A stretch of 47,068 nucleotides of DNA from Candidatus Kuenenia stuttgartensis (GCA_945876185.1 CAMCMZ010000025.1:1-47068); one strand, 5' to 3'. Counted from the first letter of the stretch, positions 16,709 to 24,376 are shown. A program made the numbers and translations. Notes: generated by a model not told the origin, from the letters alone.

Positions 16709-16780
16709 AGCGGGGCAGCGCAGCGCCCCCGCCCGAACTGGCACGGACATCAGAACGCTAGCGGGGCAGCGCAGCGCCCC
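16709..16780. repeat. Two direct copies of a 21-bp GC-rich unit
   Basis: AGCGGGGCAGCGCAGCGCCCC occurs at 16709-16729 and again at 16760-16780, identical and 51 bases apart. Each copy has GGGGC/GCCCC arms and could fold into a small hairpin. They lie between ccoP and the convergent STAS gene in DNA with no gene. Confidence 0.9.
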
Positions 16781-16845
16781 CCGCGTTCGAATGGGCAACC
16801 GCGTGGCGAGCGGAAGAACGCGTGGTTGGTTCCATCCGGGCAATC

Positions 16846-16874
16846 CGGGTCCAGGGCAGAGCCCTGGCAGGGCG
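16846..16874 (-). repeat. Dispersed GC-rich hairpin repeat, copy 2
   Basis: Read on the minus strand it gives GCCAGGGC, TCT, GCCCTGG and ACCCG, the same stem (7 bp, loop of three) and right flank as the copy at 7490-7521. The orientation is opposite to copy 1. Confidence 0.8.
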
Positions 16875-16875
16875 G

Positions 16876-16892
16876 GCGGGACAGCGTCCCGC
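16876..16892. terminator. Putative bidirectional terminator hairpin
   Basis: GCGGGAC, loop AGC, GTCCCGC: a perfect 7-bp stem placed two bases before the stop of the leftward STAS gene and 226 bases after ccoP. There is no T-run, so intrinsic termination is uncertain. The convergent setting makes a terminator role reasonable, but it may also be part of the repeat cluster. Confidence 0.4.
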
Positions 16893-16894
16893 TG

Positions 16895-17260
16895 TTAAAG
16901 CGGTTTACTGCGATACTGCCTCATCGCGAACTCCGCCTCCGGATACATCTCAAACACCTTGTCGAGGTTGGTGACTTTAAAGAGCGGCAGCAGCACCGGC
17001 CGGGTGCCAGCAAGGCACATCCGGCCCTTGAGCGCCTTCACCTGCTTGTGGGTCGCAATGAGCTTGCCGAGCACGGCAGAGGACATGTAGCCGACGTCGG
17101 CGAGATCGAGGACCAGGCTGATGCGCGGATAGCGGTCGAGGATCTGGGTCAGCGCCTCGCCGAGCGCGGTGATGCTGGACGGGTCGAGCAGCCGCTCCTT
17201 GGTGACCTTGGCGAGGACGACGTTGTCGTAGGCCTGGATGAACAGGAAATCGCAGGGCAT
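16895..17260 (-). CDS. STAS-domain anti-sigma factor antagonist (RsbV/SpoIIAA-like)
   Basis: A 121-residue single-domain protein. The STAS core is clear: ISLVLDLADVGYMSSAVLGKLIATHK, with Ser60-Ser61 at the position that RsbW-type kinases phosphorylate, then GRMCLAGTRPVLLPLFKVTNLDKVFEMY. In partner switching the unphosphorylated form captures the anti-sigma kinase. The kinase (17268) and phosphatase (17760) are immediately upstream on the same strand with gaps of 7 and 3 bases, so all three are one operon. The final target sigma factor is not in this operon. Confidence 0.9.
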   Translation of the reverse strand: MPCDFLFIQAYDNVVLAKVTKERLLDPSSITALGEALTQILDRYPRISLVLDLADVGYMSSAVLGKLIATHKQVKALKGRMCLAGTRPVLLPLFKVTNLDKVFEMYPEAEFAMRQYRSKPL

Positions 17261-17267
17261 GGGGTCC

Positions 17268-17756
17268 TCAAGGGGCAGAGTCAGCGGATGCAGTGGGGCT
17301 GGGTTCGGTGGGTCGGCGGCGCGACATGCTGATCACCGCGCCGCCACGGTAATACGTCAGGTCGTCGAGCCAGCTCGCCATGATCCGGACGCCGCGGCCG
17401 TGCTCCAGCAGCAGCGCATCGGGATTCTCCTGATCCGGGATGCTGGCGGGATCGAAGCCGCAACCCTGGTCCGCGATCATCACCGTCCAGCGCGCGGCAT
17501 CGGCCCAGACGCAGACCCGGATCGGCAGGGTCGGATCGCCCTCGTTGCCGTGCAGCATGGCGTTGACCACGGCCTCATCGAGGCAGAGCACGAGCCAGTC
17601 GCGATCCGCAGCGGCGAGCCAACCCTGGCCCAGGAGCAGGTCGACGACGGCGTCGAGGATCTCCGGCTTGGCGTCGAGGCGCGACAGCCATTCGCGGTCG
17701 AGCGCTGGCGCGGCCGGCCAGACCGGTTCAGCAGCGAGGACACGCAGGTCGACCAC
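17268..17756 (-). CDS. Anti-sigma regulatory factor, GHKL serine kinase (RsbW-like)
   Basis: A 162-residue protein with a GHKL ATPase core. The N box is CLDEAVVNAMLHGN (Glu61, Asn65), the G1 box is DQGCGF (Asp96) and the G2 box is HGRGVRIM (119-126). This is the compact RsbW/SpoIIAB type without a histidine phosphotransfer domain. It is expected to bind and inactivate a partner (a sigma factor or other output) and to phosphorylate the neighbouring STAS protein. The N-terminal 35 residues and the Pro/Ser-rich tail are extra to the fold. Gene order phosphatase-kinase-antagonist gives a complete switch. Confidence 0.9.
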   Translation of the reverse strand: MVDLRVLAAEPVWPAAPALDREWLSRLDAKPEILDAVVDLLLGQGWLAAADRDWLVLCLDEAVVNAMLHGNEGDPTLPIRVCVWADAARWTVMIADQGCGFDPASIPDQENPDALLLEHGRGVRIMASWLDDLTYYRGGAVISMSRRRPTEPSPTASADSAP

Positions 17757-17759
17757 CCA

Positions 17760-19076
17760 TCACCGCCGTTCGGCGACGACCAGGGTCATGTCGTCGTGCG
17801 GGGCGGTGCCGCACAGATGGGCCTCGACCGCCGTCACGATGGCGGCGCAGACGGCGTCGGCCCCACCGGCGGCAGCGCCGGCGATCAGCTCGCGCAGCCG
17901 GTCCAGGCCGAGGAATTCGTTGTCGCGGACGTGGGCTTCGCTGATCCCGTCGGTGAGCAGCACCAGCAGGTCGCCGGTTTCCAGGCGCGGCAGAACCGAG
18001 GCATGGTAGGTGGAATCCTCAATCATCCCAAGCAGCAGGCCGGTGTCGCCGCCGGTGGAAAAGCCCTTGCCCTTGCGCCAGATGAGCGGCGGTTCATGTC
18101 CGGCGCTGACGAAACGGCACGCGCCGTCGGGGCCGAGGCGGCACAGCGCCATGGTCATGAAGGCGTCGTCGCCCATGTCCTGGGCGAGCAGGCGGTTGAG
18201 CCGGGTGAGCAACCGGCCCGGGTCCGGCGGGTTATGCTCGCCGCTCCCGCCGCTGCCGTCGCTGCCGTCGCTGTCGCCACCGTCGCCGGCATGCAGCGCG
18301 CGCACGAAGGCGCGCGCGGTGCTCATGAACAGCGCGGCGCCGATGCCGTGGCCGCTGACATCGCCGACCACCGCGTCGACGCCGCCATCGGGGTTCGGAA
18401 TGAAATCGTAATAGTCGCCGCCGGTCTCATCGCAGGTACGGCACCAGGTGGCGAAGCGCCAGCCGGGCACGTCTTGGGGCAGGTCGGGCAGCAGGCCGCG
18501 CTGGATCTGGCGCGCCAGCTCCATGTCGTGCTGCATGCGCTGGTTCACCAGATCGCGCGCGACCAGTTGCGCGTTGTCCACCGCGACCCCGGCCTGCGCG
18601 CCCAACGTGGCAAGCACCTGCTCTTCGTAAGCGCTGAACGGCTGGCCGCTCAGGCTGTTGATGCATTGCACGACGCCGACCACGGCGCCGGTGTGGTTGC
18701 GCAGCGGCATGCAGAGCATGTTCTGGGTGGTATAGCCGGTGCGGCGGTCGATCTCGGGATTGAAGCGTTCGTCAGCGTAGGCGTGGACGATGTTCACCGT
18801 CTCGCCGCTGCTGGCCACCGAACCGGCGATGCCCTTGCCGACCGGGATGCGGATGGTGTTGGTGCCCTGGGCGACCGAGGTGCACAGTTCATTGCGCTCG
18901 CGGTCGAGCAGAAAAACACTGGTGCGGTCGCAGGCGAGCAGCTTCGACGCGGCCTCAGCGATGGTGGTCAGCAGGCGGCTTAGGTCGCGTTCGGTGCCGA
19001 TCGCCCGCGAGACCGCCATGATCCCTTGGAGATCGGCGAGCAGGCGGCGCGGATCGGTCTCAGCCGGGTCGGTCAT
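17760..19076 (-). CDS. GAF-domain SpoIIE-type PP2C phosphatase (RsbU-like)
   Basis: A soluble 438-residue protein. A GAF sensor domain spans about residues 20-170 (LLACDRTSVFLLDRERNEL, GIAGSVASSGETVNI, MLCMPLRNHTGAVVGVVQ). A helical linker follows (MQHDMELARQIQRGLLPDLP). The phosphatase domain starts around 200, with ETGGDYYDF, VGDVSGHGIGAALFMS, AGHEPPLIW and LLTDGISEA providing the metal site. Between two phosphatase strands lies an unusual Gly/Asp/Ser run (GDGGDSDGSDGSGGSGE), a flexible loop seen as low complexity in the DNA near 18230-18290. It should dephosphorylate the STAS protein encoded downstream when the GAF domain senses its signal. It lies 15 bases after the LysM gene. Confidence 0.93.
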   Translation of the reverse strand: MTDPAETDPRRLLADLQGIMAVSRAIGTERDLSRLLTTIAEAASKLLACDRTSVFLLDRERNELCTSVAQGTNTIRIPVGKGIAGSVASSGETVNIVHAYADERFNPEIDRRTGYTTQNMLCMPLRNHTGAVVGVVQCINSLSGQPFSAYEEQVLATLGAQAGVAVDNAQLVARDLVNQRMQHDMELARQIQRGLLPDLPQDVPGWRFATWCRTCDETGGDYYDFIPNPDGGVDAVVGDVSGHGIGAALFMSTARAFVRALHAGDGGDSDGSDGSGGSGEHNPPDPGRLLTRLNRLLAQDMGDDAFMTMALCRLGPDGACRFVSAGHEPPLIWRKGKGFSTGGDTGLLLGMIEDSTYHASVLPRLETGDLLVLLTDGISEAHVRDNEFLGLDRLRELIAGAAAGGADAVCAAIVTAVEAHLCGTAPHDDMTLVVAERR

Positions 19077-19091
19077 CGCCGCGACCGGCGT

Positions 19092-20693
19092 TCAGAGGCG
19101 CAGGCCGAGGTTGTCGTTCGGCCGGGTCGCCGGGGGGCCGGCCGGGGCAGCTGGCGTGGGGCCCGGGACCGGAGCGAAAAGATCATCGACCGGTTCCGGC
19201 GCGCGGGGTGCCGACGCGGGAGCCTGAACGGCGCCAGAATTTTGCGGGCCGGCCGCAGGCAGCGTGGCTGGGCCCGGAACGGGCTGGGCGGCGGGGCCTT
19301 TGCTCGGGATGCGCAGCTTCAACCCCTGACGCAGGTTGTTGGGATCGATGCCGGGATTCGCGTCCAGGATGTCCTTCCAGCGCGCCTGGCTGCCGAGTAG
19401 TTTTTTGGCGATGGCCGTGAGCACATCGCCTTGCTGCACGGTGTAAAACTCGCCGGTCGCCAGTTCGGGTCCGGTGACGGGGGTGGCGGGTGGTTTGCTC
19501 GTATCGCCTGACGGTGTGCCGGGGTTGGCAAGCGGCTTGCCCGGCAGGATCAGGCGGGTGCCAACCTTGAGCGCTTCCGCGTCGATGCCCGGGTTCGCCT
19601 TGACGATGTCCTTCCACTTGGTGGTGGTGCCGTAGTGCTTCTTGCTGATCTCGCCCAGGGTGTCGCCTCTTTCGACCACATGGACATTGGCGATCTTGGC
19701 CTCGGGCAGCACCAGGTGCTGGCCGGGCTTGAGATGGGTCGGATCCACGCCTGGATTGGCGGCGATGATCTGGTCCACGACCTGGGTCGTGCCGTAGTGC
19801 TTCTTGCTGATCTCGCCCAGGGTGTCGCCTTCTTCGACCACCCAGCCCTTGCCGCCTTCGGCGCTGCCGCCCTTGGCGGGCAGCTTGATCTTCTGGCCCG
19901 GGGTCAGGTCTTCGGCCGCGATCTTGTTGAGTTTTTCGATCTCGCGCCAACGACTGGCCGAGCCGAGGTGCTTCTTGGCGATCGAGTAATAGGAATCGCC
20001 GCGCTGAACGATGTAGGTGCCGTCGCCAGCCGTGTGCGCGCCGTCTGCTTTATCACCCTTGTCGGAGGCAACGGCCGGGATCGCCAGGGTCTGGCCAATC
20101 TTGAGGTTGGTCGGATCGACGCCCGGATTGGCGTCGAGGATCTTCTTCCAGTGGCGCGAGGTCTTGTAATGGACGCTGCTGATGTCGCCCAGCGTTTCAT
20201 TGGCCTTGACCGTGTGGGTGCCGCCGCCGGATAAGCCGGAGGAAATGGAGGTGCCGACTTCAGGTTTGGTTACGCCGCCATTGGTCGCAACCGGCGGCAC
20301 GTCGCCAAAGGCGCCCGGCACGGTGGGCGGCACCGCGCCGACGGGCGGGGTCGTGGTGGGCACGGTTGGAAGTGGCGCGAACAGATCGTCATTGGGCGAT
20401 GGCGGCGGGGTTGGTCCGGGCGTCGGAGTCGGTTTGCTACCCGTCGGTGCTGGCGCTTCGATCGGCGGGAATACCGGACCGGGCGGGGTCGGCGGCGCAG
20501 GAACCGGGGTCGGCGGTGGCCCGAAATCGGGCGGCGGGTTGAAGCCAGAAAGGTCATTGCGGCCGGACGAGCCGGTCGACGCCAGCGTCGACTTGCGCTC
20601 GCCGCCGGTCCCGGATCCGCCCAGGAACGCGACTCCGACCAGGGCGAGGCAGGCGGTGACGACGACACCGGCGATGATGACATCCTTGGACAT
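19092..20693 (-). CDS. Membrane-anchored protein with five LysM domains
   Basis: A 533-residue protein. One N-terminal membrane helix (VIIAGVVVTACLALVGVAFL, residues 5-24) has no obvious cleavage site. A long Pro-rich linker follows, then five LysM units (for example HTVKANETLGDISSVHY, YIVQRGDSYYSIAKKHLG, WVVEEGDTLGEISKKHYG, HVVERGDTLGEISKKHYG, YTVQQGDVLTAIAKKLLG). Each ends near NPGxDPxxLxxGxxLxxP. LysM binds peptidoglycan, so this probably tethers membrane and wall. The tag DDLFAP appears in the linker and again near the C-terminus. The ATG at 20693 follows GAAAGG. It is the first gene of the partner-switch operon. Confidence 0.9.
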   Translation of the reverse strand: MSKDVIIAGVVVTACLALVGVAFLGGSGTGGERKSTLASTGSSGRNDLSGFNPPPDFGPPPTPVPAPPTPPGPVFPPIEAPAPTGSKPTPTPGPTPPPSPNDDLFAPLPTVPTTTPPVGAVPPTVPGAFGDVPPVATNGGVTKPEVGTSISSGLSGGGTHTVKANETLGDISSVHYKTSRHWKKILDANPGVDPTNLKIGQTLAIPAVASDKGDKADGAHTAGDGTYIVQRGDSYYSIAKKHLGSASRWREIEKLNKIAAEDLTPGQKIKLPAKGGSAEGGKGWVVEEGDTLGEISKKHYGTTQVVDQIIAANPGVDPTHLKPGQHLVLPEAKIANVHVVERGDTLGEISKKHYGTTTKWKDIVKANPGIDAEALKVGTRLILPGKPLANPGTPSGDTSKPPATPVTGPELATGEFYTVQQGDVLTAIAKKLLGSQARWKDILDANPGIDPNNLRQGLKLRIPSKGPAAQPVPGPATLPAAGPQNSGAVQAPASAPRAPEPVDDLFAPVPGPTPAAPAGPPATRPNDNLGLRL

Positions 20694-20819
20694 GGAGGGC
20701 CTTTCGGCGGGACCTGGGCAGAATCTGCGTCCCAGCGCAGGCTGGAAGCGCGATTGACGCAGGAACCGGATGGCGGACCCTTTTAGCCGGCACGTTGGCG
20801 AACACAACTGCCTTAACCC

Positions 20820-21587
20820 ATGTCATCAGCGCCGTTTCCGTCGTCCCGGCCGCATCTGCGCCTGTTGCCCACGGCGGCGGCCGACGGTCCGACGAACATG
20901 AGCACCGACGAGGCCCTGCTGGAGGTCGCCGGTCCGACCACCCTGCGCCTCTATTCCTGGGATCCGTCCACGGTGTCGTTGGGCTACTTCCAAGACCACG
21001 CCAGCGTCACCGCCGGCCTGCCCGCCGGCACTGCCGTGGTGCGGCGGATCACCGGCGGCGGCGCGATCTGGCATGAGCACGAAGTCACCTACGGCCTGGT
21101 CGGCGTGCCCGGCCGCGATGGTCTGCCCGAGCGCACCGCCGATTGCTACCGCGTGCTGCACGCCGCCGTGCTGGCGGCGATCCAGGCGCGCGGCGGCAAG
21201 TTGCGGTTGCAGGCCCAGACCGTCGGCGACCGCCGCTACCGCGATGAACCGCGCTGCTTCGCCTCGCCCGCTGCCGATGACCTCGTCGCCGCTGACGTGA
21301 TCGGCAAGGTCCTGGGATCGGCCGCCCGCCGGCGCGGTGACCGCCTGCTCATCCACGGCAGCCTGAAACTCGCGAGCAATGCCTGGGACGGCGACGCGGT
21401 GGCCGGTTGCGGTCTTGATCGCGCCCAGGCCGAGGCCGCGCTGCTTGAGGCCATCCCGGCAGCGCTGGGGGCCGTGATCGAACCCGGAGTCCTGACTGGT
21501 GAGGAACTCGCCGCGCGCGACCGCCTGCGCCACGCCCGCTACGGCGACGACGCCTGGGTCGTGCGCCGCACCGGCCCCCGGCCGTGA
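20820..21587 (+). CDS. Lipoate-protein ligase A family protein (BPL/LplA/LipB fold)
   Basis: Predicted to attach lipoyl, octanoyl or a related acyl group to a carrier-protein lysine. The 255-residue protein shows RRITGGGAIWH (75-85), the lipoyl-binding loop, CFASPAADDLV, and DVIGKVLGSAARR with the catalytic lysine Lys163, then LLIHGSL (177-182). The family as a whole includes octanoyltransferases (LipM/LipL) and true ligases. Without the accessory C-terminal domain of LplA, transferase function is equally possible. An internal ATG at 20898 matches the usual family start, so the true protein may lack 26 residues. Its 5' side is divergent from the LysM gene. Confidence 0.88.
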   Translation: MSSAPFPSSRPHLRLLPTAAADGPTNMSTDEALLEVAGPTTLRLYSWDPSTVSLGYFQDHASVTAGLPAGTAVVRRITGGGAIWHEHEVTYGLVGVPGRDGLPERTADCYRVLHAAVLAAIQARGGKLRLQAQTVGDRRYRDEPRCFASPAADDLVAADVIGKVLGSAARRRGDRLLIHGSLKLASNAWDGDAVAGCGLDRAQAEAALLEAIPAALGAVIEPGVLTGEELAARDRLRHARYGDDAWVVRRTGPRP

Positions 21588-21702
21588 ACGTCCGGTTCTC
21601 GCATGACGGGTTCCGCCAGAACCCGCCAAGTCTGCCAAGTATTTCTTCTGAAATGCCGATCGCGCTGATCGGCTTCCCGGCCGTGCAGCTTTTCAACCCG
21701 GC

Positions 21703-23028
21703 TTGACTCCTCGGCGACCCGCCCCACGACTCCCGGCCGTGCTCCAGCAAGTCGTTCTGTTGGTCTTGTGCGCCGTTTCGCTGCTCGCTGGAAAAGCCAG
21801 CGGCGCCGACCCGTCGCCTATCACGGTCTCCCCGGCATTCTTCAGCGTCGCGGTCGAACCCCGCGCCGCCGTCGAACGCGAGGTCGTTCTCTCCCTGGCC
21901 ACTTCAGCTACCGCCCCCGCCCCCGCCCCCGCCACCGTGGTCGCCGCGTTGTCGGACTGTGCCTGCCTGCGCGTCCTGACGCCCCTGCCGTTCACCGTCG
22001 CCCCTGGCAAGCCCGCCACCGTCCGCCTGCGCATCACCGGCGTGCGCGCTGGCCTAGAGTCGGTGACGTTCTCGACCAGTCTCGGCCCGGTGACCGCTAC
22101 CGTGCAGGTGGTCAGCGCGGGACTTGGGGAAGGCGCCTCTGCGGTGCGCGTCCTGTTGGCGCAAGCCGAGCAATCCACGGCAACGCCGTGGTTCATCGTC
22201 CACGACCTGAAAGGCCAGATCCGCAACTGCGGGTGCAGTCAGGGCGCGCTCGGCGGCATCGATCACCTCGCGGCGTTGCCTGCCCAGGTCCGGAAGCTGG
22301 CCCCCAGGCTGAAACCGCGATTCCTGCTCTCTGGCGACAGCGAGGGTTCGCGCACCGGCGTCGCCGCCGCGCTTGCCGCACATGGTTGGGAACGCGATGA
22401 CCTGGCCGTCGTGGTCAGCGCGGATCCCGCCTTTGCGATTGCCAAGCCCGGCGTCGTGGTCGTCATCCCCACCGTCGCCCAGGCCCCGAACCATCGCGCC
22501 ATCCTGCGGCCGGTGCTGACCGGTGGGTTGGTGGTCGAAGCCGTGCTCACCGATGTTCTCCGCCAGGTCGTGACCCAGGCGACCATCCCGGTTGATCGCA
22601 CGCTGGATGCAGACGCCAGCGTTTTATCAAAGTTTCCCGATCAATTGACCGCCACCCTGCGCCCCGAGACCAAGCCCGCCGAGTCCTGCATCGGCTGTCA
22701 CGCCAGTGCGGCGGCGGTGTGGCAACAATCCGCCCACGCGCGCGCCTGGAACTCGCTCAAACCCGAGGACCGCGTCGATGCCTGCGTGACCTGCCATGCG
22801 ACCGAATTGCCTGGAAAACCCCAAGTCGGAACCACGCCGTCGCGCCAGCGCGAACTCGCCCCGCACGTCTCCTGCCAGGCCTGCCACGTCGGGGCTGAAG
22901 CCCACGCCGCTGCCCCAGCGACGGTAAAGGCCGGGCCAAGTATGGACTGCCGGGCGTGCCACGACTCGCGCCACCACCCCCGGTTCGATCGCGCCTCCGC
23001 CTGGGAAAAAATCACGCACGGACGCTGA
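21703..23028 (+). CDS. Exported DUF1573-like protein with tetrahaem cytochrome C-terminus
   Basis: A 441-residue protein. The TTG start at 21703 gives an Arg-containing n-region and a signal peptide (VVLLVLCAVSLLAGKASGA). A GTG at 21739 is possible but would remove the positive charges. Residues about 40-130 resemble DUF1573 (DCACLRVLTPLPFTVAPGK). A central stretch has DLKGQIRNCGCSQGALGGIDHL, like the CGC loop of 5'-nucleotidase/cytochrome c554-type proteins, but no metallophosphatase motifs follow. The C-terminal part has four CXXCH haem sites, at C329, C361, C391 and C416, with AAVWQQSAHARAW as in cytochrome c554. It is probably periplasmic; the electron partner is unknown. Confidence 0.85.
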   Translation: MTPRRPAPRLPAVLQQVVLLVLCAVSLLAGKASGADPSPITVSPAFFSVAVEPRAAVEREVVLSLATSATAPAPAPATVVAALSDCACLRVLTPLPFTVAPGKPATVRLRITGVRAGLESVTFSTSLGPVTATVQVVSAGLGEGASAVRVLLAQAEQSTATPWFIVHDLKGQIRNCGCSQGALGGIDHLAALPAQVRKLAPRLKPRFLLSGDSEGSRTGVAAALAAHGWERDDLAVVVSADPAFAIAKPGVVVVIPTVAQAPNHRAILRPVLTGGLVVEAVLTDVLRQVVTQATIPVDRTLDADASVLSKFPDQLTATLRPETKPAESCIGCHASAAAVWQQSAHARAWNSLKPEDRVDACVTCHATELPGKPQVGTTPSRQRELAPHVSCQACHVGAEAHAAAPATVKAGPSMDCRACHDSRHHPRFDRASAWEKITHGR

Positions 23029-23084
23029 TGGGCGCAAATCTCAGAGATCCTGATCTGTAGGATTCGGCCATGAGCCCCAAGAAG

Positions 23085-23176
23085 ACTTCAGCCGTCCCTA
23101 CGGGACTATTTCGATTTGATGGTCGTGAAACCCGGGGTTGAAACCCCGGGCTACCTTCATCTCGTCCCTACGGGAC
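23085..23176 (+). repeat. A-B-A palindrome module, left copy
   Basis: Unit A (GTCCCTACGGGAC) is at 23094-23106 and 23164-23176. Unit B (CCCGGGGTTGAAACCCCGGG) sits between them at 23131-23150, with a spacer before and 13 bases after. The 5' flank ACTTCAG is shared with the right copy. Modules of this look recur in genomes of several environmental phyla. Confidence 0.9.
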
Positions 23177-23218
23177 GGAAATACACTGGAAATTACGGTG
23201 TATTTTTTGGAAACGTGC

Positions 23219-23231
23219 GTCCCGTAGGGAC
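23219..23231 (-). repeat. Single A palindrome with inverted partner sequence
   Basis: GTCCCGTAGGGAC here is followed by GCTCTGGGGATTGGCCATTCG. Nearly the same sequence in inverse (CGAATGGCCAATCCCCAGCGC) precedes the A unit at 23431. This single A copy is therefore the inverted counterpart of the inner edge of the right module. Confidence 0.85.
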
Positions 23232-23265
23232 GCTCTGGGGATTGGCCATTCGTACGGGGTGATCA

Positions 23266-23334
23266 GGCGAGCCGGCCAAGGCCGACCATAATTATCCAGC
23301 AATTCATCATCTTTCCGGCCTTGGCCGGCTCGCC
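23266..23334. repeat. 19-bp perfect inverted repeat (central hairpin)
   Basis: GGCGAGCCGGCCAAGGCCG at 23266-23284 pairs perfectly with 23316-23334; the intervening 31 bases are AT-rich. It sits at the centre of symmetry of the two A-B-A modules (near 23303) and would extrude or fold as a strong hairpin. Confidence 0.92.
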
Positions 23335-23430
23335 TCGCGGTCAGCGGCCGGTTGCAAACCGGCGGTCCCAGGCGCAAGCGTTTTATCATCGTTTCCGCGA
23401 CAATGGGGCCGAATGGCCAATCCCCAGCGC

Positions 23431-23520
23431 GTCCCGTAGGGACGCTGTGAGGTTAGCCCGGGGTTTCAACCCCGGGACGGGTAAGAAGGAGATGGCCAGT
23501 CCCGTAGGGACGACTGAAGT
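23431..23520 (-). repeat. A-B-A palindrome module, right (inverted) copy
   Basis: Unit A (as GTCCCGTAGGGAC) lies at 23431-23443 and 23499-23511, with unit B (CCCGGGGTTTCAACCCCGGG) at 23457-23476. It is the reverse complement of the left module in order and in unit sequence, while the spacers have diverged. The shared outer flank is CTGAAGT. Confidence 0.9.
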
Positions 23521-23728
23521 TGAGGTAAAGTTTCAAATGTCGATCCCGACGGCAGGGCGGTTGAACGAAAGTTGGAAGTTCTGCGATGATCAAACATCCT
23601 GTCTTTTCCGTGAAAACCCACTCAGGCCGCAGATAGTCGTCTGCACGGTTCAGGATCTCTGAGATTGATCTTTGGGGTATATCGCTGCCAAATGGTTTTG
23701 GCCACAATCCCTCGCAATGCAGGAAATC

Positions 23729-23757
23729 CTTTGATCTTCCATTTTGGAAGATCAAAG
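23729..23757. terminator. Strong AT-rich hairpin downstream of ilvN
   Basis: CTTTGATCTTCC, loop ATTTT, GGAAGATCAAAG: a perfect 12-bp stem about 47 bases past the ilvN stop. Its position suits transcription termination of the ilv operon, but no T-tract follows on either strand, so it may instead be a processing or replication-related hairpin. Confidence 0.5.
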
Positions 23758-23803
23758 ATCGCAGCAAAAGATAGCAATTTTCCAAGCCAGGACTGACGAC
23801 CGC

Positions 23804-24337
23804 TCAGGTCGTCCCCAACCCACGCGCCATCAGGATCTTGCCGGAGCGCACCAGTTCGACGATGCCGTAGGGTTTGAGCAGGCCGACGAAGGCGTCGATC
23901 TTGTCTGACTCGCCGGCGACGCGCAGGATCAGGGATTCGACGCCGTAGTCGACGACCTTGGCCTTGAAGTTCTCGGCGACTTGCAGGATCTCGGTGCGCG
24001 AGTTCATCGCAGCCTGGATCTTGAGCAGCGCGATCTCGGATTCGATCACCGCCTGGCCGGTGTGGTCGATGGCGTGGACGACATCGATCAGCTTTTCGAG
24101 CTGCTTGATGATCTGTTCCAACGTCTGGGGATCGCCAGAACAGGTGATGGTCATGCGCGAGAATTCGCCCGGTTCAGCTTCATAACCGTCGAGGTTACTC
24201 GATCCGGCGAAACCGGGCGAGACCACCAGCGATTCGATGTTGTAGCCGCGCCGGCTGAAGACGAGCGAGATGCGGACCAGCACGCCCGGCTTGTTGCGGA
24301 CGAGGAGGGAAATGGTGTGCAGAGGTGTGGTTGGCAT
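23804..24337 (-). CDS. ilvN: Acetolactate synthase, small regulatory subunit
   Basis: A 177-residue regulatory subunit of acetolactate (acetohydroxyacid) synthase, which confers feedback inhibition by branched-chain amino acids. The N-terminal ACT domain is plain: HTISLLVRNKPGVLVRISLVFSRRGYNIESLVV. The C-terminal domain contains RTEILQVAENFKAKVVDYG and SLILRVAGESDKIDAFVGLLKPYGIVELVRSGK. The length matches IlvN/IlvH. It lies 39 bases after ilvB on the same strand, and the two subunits form one enzyme. The insertion GFAGSSNLDGYEAEPGE between the first strands is slightly longer than in enterobacterial proteins. Confidence 0.96.
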   Translation of the reverse strand: MPTTPLHTISLLVRNKPGVLVRISLVFSRRGYNIESLVVSPGFAGSSNLDGYEAEPGEFSRMTITCSGDPQTLEQIIKQLEKLIDVVHAIDHTGQAVIESEIALLKIQAAMNSRTEILQVAENFKAKVVDYGVESLILRVAGESDKIDAFVGLLKPYGIVELVRSGKILMARGLGTT

Positions 24338-24376
24338 AAAAACCTTGGAATTGCTGGGGGTTCGCGAGAGCCGGGA

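Larger units (their letters stand above)
23038..23665. repeat. Non-coding cluster of nested inverted repeats, bounded by 16-bp inverted ends
   Basis: The boundaries ATCTCAGAGATCCTGA (23038-23053) and its exact complement (23650-23665) enclose two inverted A-B-A modules (see separate entries). Between the modules lie further inverted pairs, including a 19-bp perfect pair at 23266-23284 and 23316-23334. No protein gene is believable in this stretch. The nesting suggests a mobile, REP/REPIN- or MITE-like origin. Confidence 0.9.

Noticed and set aside
23094-23511. Regularly repeated short sequences resembling a CRISPR array
   Set aside because: The units are palindromes in both orientations with unequal spacing (55 to 200 bases), spacers are partly shared between modules, and no cas gene is present.
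23321-23662. Open frame of about 110 codons inside the inverted-repeat cluster
   Set aside because: Most of its codons derive from repeat palindromes, and the 16-bp boundary repeat lies at its end.
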